Source: Pseudobdellovibrionaceae bacterium (lineage in GTDB: Bacteria; Bdellovibrionota; Bdellovibrionia; Bdellovibrionales; JAMPXM01). Taken from it: DNA of 64,000 bases. Positions 61,336 through 64,000 of the stretch are shown here, piece by piece (positions within the stretch are counted from its first letter, which is position 1; each line of letters begins with the position of its first letter). Made by a program: the position numbers and the translations under genes. The notes under the pieces were generated by a model, which saw nothing but the letters and a program-made list of their open reading frames with translations, was not told the DNA's origin and made no database searches. The DNA lies in assembly GCA_021463345.1 (NCBI GenBank), contig JAJTYM010000001.1, positions 194,585 to 258,584 on the forward strand, read 5' to 3'.

Positions 61336-62069
61336 TCACCACCGCCATCCATGTCTCTGACGCACCTGAACCCGAGGTTCACCGACGTGTATCTCGCGTT
61401 CAGGCTGCTGCGGAACGCGAAACGCATGAAAGTCGCGTACATTTTCGGGTCCTTTGCTTTCAAAGCGGCCCCCCCGCAAAAAAGAGATTCCGTGGATGAA
61501 CCGCCGCGGGAATCTCCGGACATGATGGATTCCGAAAAATTGTCAACCCATTCCCAGATGAGCCCATGCGCGTCCGTCAGTCCGAACTTGTTGGCGGGTT
61601 CGGCGCCGACGTCCCTCAGCCGCGCCCCGGGCCGGCCGTACCAAGCCATTATTTTCGCTTCGTTCCGCGAAGATCGCGCGTCGCTGGCCACCTCCCACTC
61701 GGCTATCGTGGGAAGTCGCTTCCCTCGCGATTCGCAATACCTCCGGGCGGCGAACCAAGAGACGTGGGTGACGGGGAAACGCGCCTCGCCCTTCGCGAAG
61801 GCCGCGTCCCCAAGCCAATGAGCCAGGTAACCGCCGTCGGCGAACAGCGGCTGTATCTTGGATTTTGAGAATTGCGGGAAAGCCGTGACGAAGGCCAGGA
61901 ACTCTTGGTTCGTGACCGGGGTTTTATCGACCAGGAGGGGGCCGACGACGGAGTCGGCCTCGCCCGGATCCCTGAACAGCGGCGAATAAACGCTTTTCGG
62001 CAATTTGACTTCCGCCGCGGGAACGGCGAGCGGAAAAACAAACAGCAGGAAAACCGCCGCCGCTTTCAT
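61332..62069 (-). CDS. nirV: Formylglycine-generating-enzyme-like protein (NirV type)
   Basis: A protein of 245 aa with a signal peptide (AAVFLLFVFPLAVPAA). SUMF1/FGE-sulfatase domain: LLVDKTPVTNQEFLAFV, HVSWFAARRYCESRGKRLPTIAEWE, GLIWEWVDNF and SVNLGFRCV. NirV proteins of this family are encoded beside nirK in denitrifiers, which matches this position directly after nirK. Only CESR and a few other Cys are seen, so FGE activity is doubtful. Role in nitrite reductase is unclear in the literature known to me. Confidence 0.85.
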   Translation of the reverse strand: MKAAAVFLLFVFPLAVPAAEVKLPKSVYSPLFRDPGEADSVVGPLLVDKTPVTNQEFLAFVTAFPQFSKSKIQPLFADGGYLAHWLGDAAFAKGEARFPVTHVSWFAARRYCESRGKRLPTIAEWEVASDARSSRNEAKIMAWYGRPGARLRDVGAEPANKFGLTDAHGLIWEWVDNFSESIMSGDSRGGSSTESLFCGGAALKAKDPKMYATFMRFAFRSSLNARYTSVNLGFRCVRDMDGGGE

Positions 62070-63530
62070 TTATTTCACCCGCTTCACTTCATCGACGCTG
62101 ACGGCCTCGCCTTTGTTGCCGAAACTGTTCCTCACGTAGGTCAACACGCTCGCGACGTCGTCGTCCGACAGATCCAACCCGGGCATCACGCTGTTGTACG
62201 TTTTGCCGTTGACCGTGATCGCCCCTTGGAGGCCGTCTTTCACGACCCTGATGGACCGGGCCTTATCAGCCATCAGGAAATCGGAATTCGCCAGGGGTGG
62301 AAAGGCGTCGGGAACCCCTTGCCCGTTCTCCTGGTGGCAGGCGGCGCAGTTGGTTTTATAAACGATGGCCCCAGCCGCCATGCGCTCCGTGAAGTTCGTG
62401 GGCGCGGGCGCGGCCTTTTGTTCCATCGAAAGCGGCTGGAGCGCCTGGCCCTCGGGCAGATAGATCGCGTCGACCGTCTTGCCGGTATAAACGCGCGGGT
62501 TGGGTTTGCCATCGACTTTTATCATCCCTATCGCGCCTTTGTTGAAGGCGCGGAAGAGGGAGTGATCGACGAGTATGAGGTTTCCCGGCACGTCCGCCTT
62601 GAAGTCGACGATGGCCGCTCCTCCGGCGGGTATCATGGTCGTTTGCACGTTCTTCTGGTTCAGGACCGTCCCGCCCTCTTGGTAAACGTGATCGAAAATC
62701 TCCCCGATGACATGGAACGACGAGATCAAGCCCGGGCCGCCGTTCCCGGCGAAAATGCGGATCGTCTCGCCCACGTTGGCTTTGAGCGAATGATCTCCCG
62801 CGATGGCCCCGACCGAGCCGTTGAAGACGACGTATTCAGGCTGCTCCCGGATCGCCTTCTCCATGTCGAAAGACTGCAGTCCCCGGTCCCCGAACTTTCC
62901 CTTGGTGTAGAACTCCCCTTGCATGACGTAGTATTCCCGGTCCACCTTCGGGAGACCCTCTTTGGGTTCGACGAGGATAAGGCCGTACATCCCGTTGGCG
63001 ACGTGCATCCCCACCGGGGCCGTCGCGCAATGATAAACGTAGAGTCCGGGGTTCAGTGCCCGGAACGAGAAGGTGGACTTGTGGCCGGGCGCCGTGAAGG
63101 ATCCCTCGGCGCCGCCGCCTTGCCCGGTCACCGCGTGAAGATCGATGTTGTGCGGGAGCTTGCTCGAAGGATGGTTCGCCAGAGTGAAGTCGACGTAATC
63201 CCCTTCGCGGACCCGGAACATGGGACCCGGAACGGTGTCGCCGAACGTCCAGAACGTGTAGTCCACCCCGTCCGAGAGGCGCTTAACGGTTTCGCGAACC
63301 TCGACCTCGATGGCCACTCGGGCCGGTGTTTTCCTGGTGATGGGCGGCGGAGCCAGGGGCGGGGCGATGAGGCTGAACGATTCCTTCGGCATCTTGTCGA
63401 TGTCGACGTTGTCCCCCGCGATCTTCGCCGAGGTCGATTCCCATTTTTCAGCGCCGCCTTTGCCGAAACAGGAAACCAACGCCACGGCGATCCCGGCGAT
63501 GATCACCGGGAAATGCAAATTCTTCTTCAT
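62070..63530 (-). CDS. nirK: Copper nitrite reductase with C-terminal cytochrome c domain
   Basis: A lipoprotein-type precursor of 486 aa (VALVSC, Cys21). Two cupredoxin domains carry type 1 and type 2 copper ligands: HNIDLH (His127, catalytic Asp130, His132), [15 protein letters not shown] (His167, Cys168, His176, Met181) and [11 protein letters not shown] with the catalytic His. The loop [14 protein letters not shown] is the clade II form. Residues about 385-480 form a cytochrome c domain with CAACH, which should deliver electrons to the type 1 copper. Reduces nitrite to NO in the envelope. SD GGAGGGG, coupled to a small upstream ORF by ATGA. Confidence 0.95.
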   Translation of the reverse strand: MKKNLHFPVIIAGIAVALVSCFGKGGAEKWESTSAKIAGDNVDIDKMPKESFSLIAPPLAPPPITRKTPARVAIEVEVRETVKRLSDGVDYTFWTFGDTVPGPMFRVREGDYVDFTLANHPSSKLPHNIDLHAVTGQGGGAEGSFTAPGHKSTFSFRALNPGLYVYHCATAPVGMHVANGMYGLILVEPKEGLPKVDREYYVMQGEFYTKGKFGDRGLQSFDMEKAIREQPEYVVFNGSVGAIAGDHSLKANVGETIRIFAGNGGPGLISSFHVIGEIFDHVYQEGGTVLNQKNVQTTMIPAGGAAIVDFKADVPGNLILVDHSLFRAFNKGAIGMIKVDGKPNPRVYTGKTVDAIYLPEGQALQPLSMEQKAAPAPTNFTERMAAGAIVYKTNCAACHQENGQGVPDAFPPLANSDFLMADKARSIRVVKDGLQGAITVNGKTYNSVMPGLDLSDDDVASVLTYVRNSFGNKGEAVSVDEVKRVK

Positions 63531-63799
63531 GAAACCCCTCCGTCCCGCTCATGAAATGGCGATTTTTTTGCCGCCAGAGCCGCCGCTGAAAAACCGCGAA
63601 TGAAAAATAGATGATCGCCAGACTTCGCGAGCGTCGCAAGCCCAATCGCGCCGCTCTGCCCGGAGTCCGCGCTTTTCCCGGCCCAGACCTCTCGATTAGG
63701 CGGGTGGTTCGATACAATCATACGGATGATGGGCGGGGAGACGCCGCCTGCAACAGCCCTGGCTTTGCCTTCGGATTTGAAATGCTTCTTCTTGCCCAT
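63527..63799 (-). CDS. Small ORF coupled to nirK (uncertain)
   Basis: 90 codons, [14 protein letters not shown] at the start. AAGGAG lies 9 nt before the ATG, and its TGA overlaps the nirK start (ATGA), both favouring real translation. No signal peptide; the middle and end have no recognisable fold and the composition is ordinary. It could be a leader peptide needed for nirK translation, or a chance frame. Confidence 0.4.
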   Translation of the reverse strand: MGKKKHFKSEGKARAVAGGVSPPIIRMIVSNHPPNREVWAGKSADSGQSGAIGLATLAKSGDHLFFIRGFSAAALAAKKSPFHERDGGVS

Positions 63800-63835
63800 G
63801 CGATCTGACTCCTTCTCCCGCTGTACGGGTCGATG

Positions 63836-63852
63836 AGCCGATCGGCTACAAT
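63836..63852. promoter_or_regulatory. Palindrome and -10 box in the divergent region before nirK
   Basis: AGCCGATCGGCT (63836-63847) is a perfect 12-bp palindrome touching TACAAT (63847-63852), a -10 for the rightward gene. It sits 37 bp upstream of the leftward nirK-linked ORF, so it could control both directions. Confidence 0.45.
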
Positions 63853-63875
63853 CATGTCCATTCTTCAGGCTGAAC

Positions 63876-64000
63876 GTGCTCGCCCCAGCACCCGCACTCC
63901 AGTTCACGGAAATCGAACAGCTCTACCTGAGCGGCAAAACCGATCTGGCCGATGCCATCATGAAAGCCCGCCCCGAGATCAAAGCCCGCAGGTTCCAAGT
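63876..64000 (+). CDS. N-terminal fragment of an unknown gene, cut by the window edge
   Basis: From the GTG at 63876 the frame reads LAPAPALQFTEIEQLYLSG and then KTDLADAIMKARPEIKARRF, a helical, soluble-looking start without signal peptide, open to the edge. Other frames contain implausible sequence. It could be a sensor or regulator given its divergent position to nirK, but too little is present to say. Confidence 0.55.
   Translation, partial: MLAPAPALQFTEIEQLYLSGKTDLADAIMKARPEIKARRFQ

Noticed and set aside
63800..63875. FNR/NnrR box (TTGAT-N4-ATCAA) before the nirK operon
   Set aside because: No such sequence is present; only the AGCCGATCGGCT palindrome stands out.

Overview
The window is about 64 kb of GC-rich DNA from a Gram-negative bacterium. 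Evidence for an outer membrane is strong: a heptose-phosphate kinase for LPS core, an O-antigen-ligase-type protein, many lipobox-bearing lipoproteins and several beta-barrel proteins. The mix of PilZ and GGDEF signalling proteins, many secreted proteins without a recognisable family, DUF1501/cytochrome sets and a nirK fused to cytochrome c resembles the Bdellovibrionota or other former delta-proteobacteria. That placement is an inference; no rRNA gene lies in the window.

Layout. 0-7 kb: a 5'-truncated subtilisin-like protease with a very large insertion, a PilZ protein, a TonB-like protein, an OmpW-like barrel, a lipoprotein aminopeptidase and an ECF sigma/anti-sigma pair. 7-18 kb (minus strand): FHA-GGDEF cyclase, lipoprotein, pgi, metallophosphoesterase, a second GGDEF cyclase, a coiled-coil protein, a PfkB kinase, rlmN and an hldE-type kinase. 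18-25 kb (plus): glutamate dehydrogenase, pyrD, mutT, two glycosyltransferases and an O-antigen-ligase-like protein, then an HU-family gene with a good promoter. 25-29 kb (minus): an EpmA-like enzyme with an extra N-terminal domain and a secreted protein ending in a predicted barrel.

29-39 kb is the most unusual part. An SH3/barrel protein, DUF3570 barrel, TlpA-like thioredoxin, DUF4266 Gly/Cys-tailed lipoprotein and mono-haem lipoprotein are followed by a cytochrome / lipoprotein / DUF1501 / di-haem cytochrome block and a convergent apbE. I read it as an uncharacterised cell-envelope redox module. 39-52 kb holds small regulators, gcvP, a ribosome hibernation factor, a patatin, a radical-SAM enzyme, an MnmC-like and a GNAT enzyme, a nuclease/phosphatase-fold protein, and a coupled pair of an unknown protein and a methyltransferase with a PqqD-like tail. 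52-59 kb has tRNA-Thr(CGT), a zinc phospholipase-like protein and a minus-strand run of secreted proteins (small lipoprotein, HEAT-like, caspase-fold-like, Cys-rich repeat protein). 59-64 kb carries a LysR regulator with a DOPA-dioxygenase-type gene under a symmetrical operator, and a denitrification-type operon (small ORF, nirK, nirV-like, SCO). A gene cut by the right edge is divergent to it.

Several genes have a sigma70-type promoter whose -10 hexamer lies only 5-11 nt from the start codon, so leaderless or nearly leaderless mRNAs seem common. There is no insertion sequence, prophage or CRISPR array.
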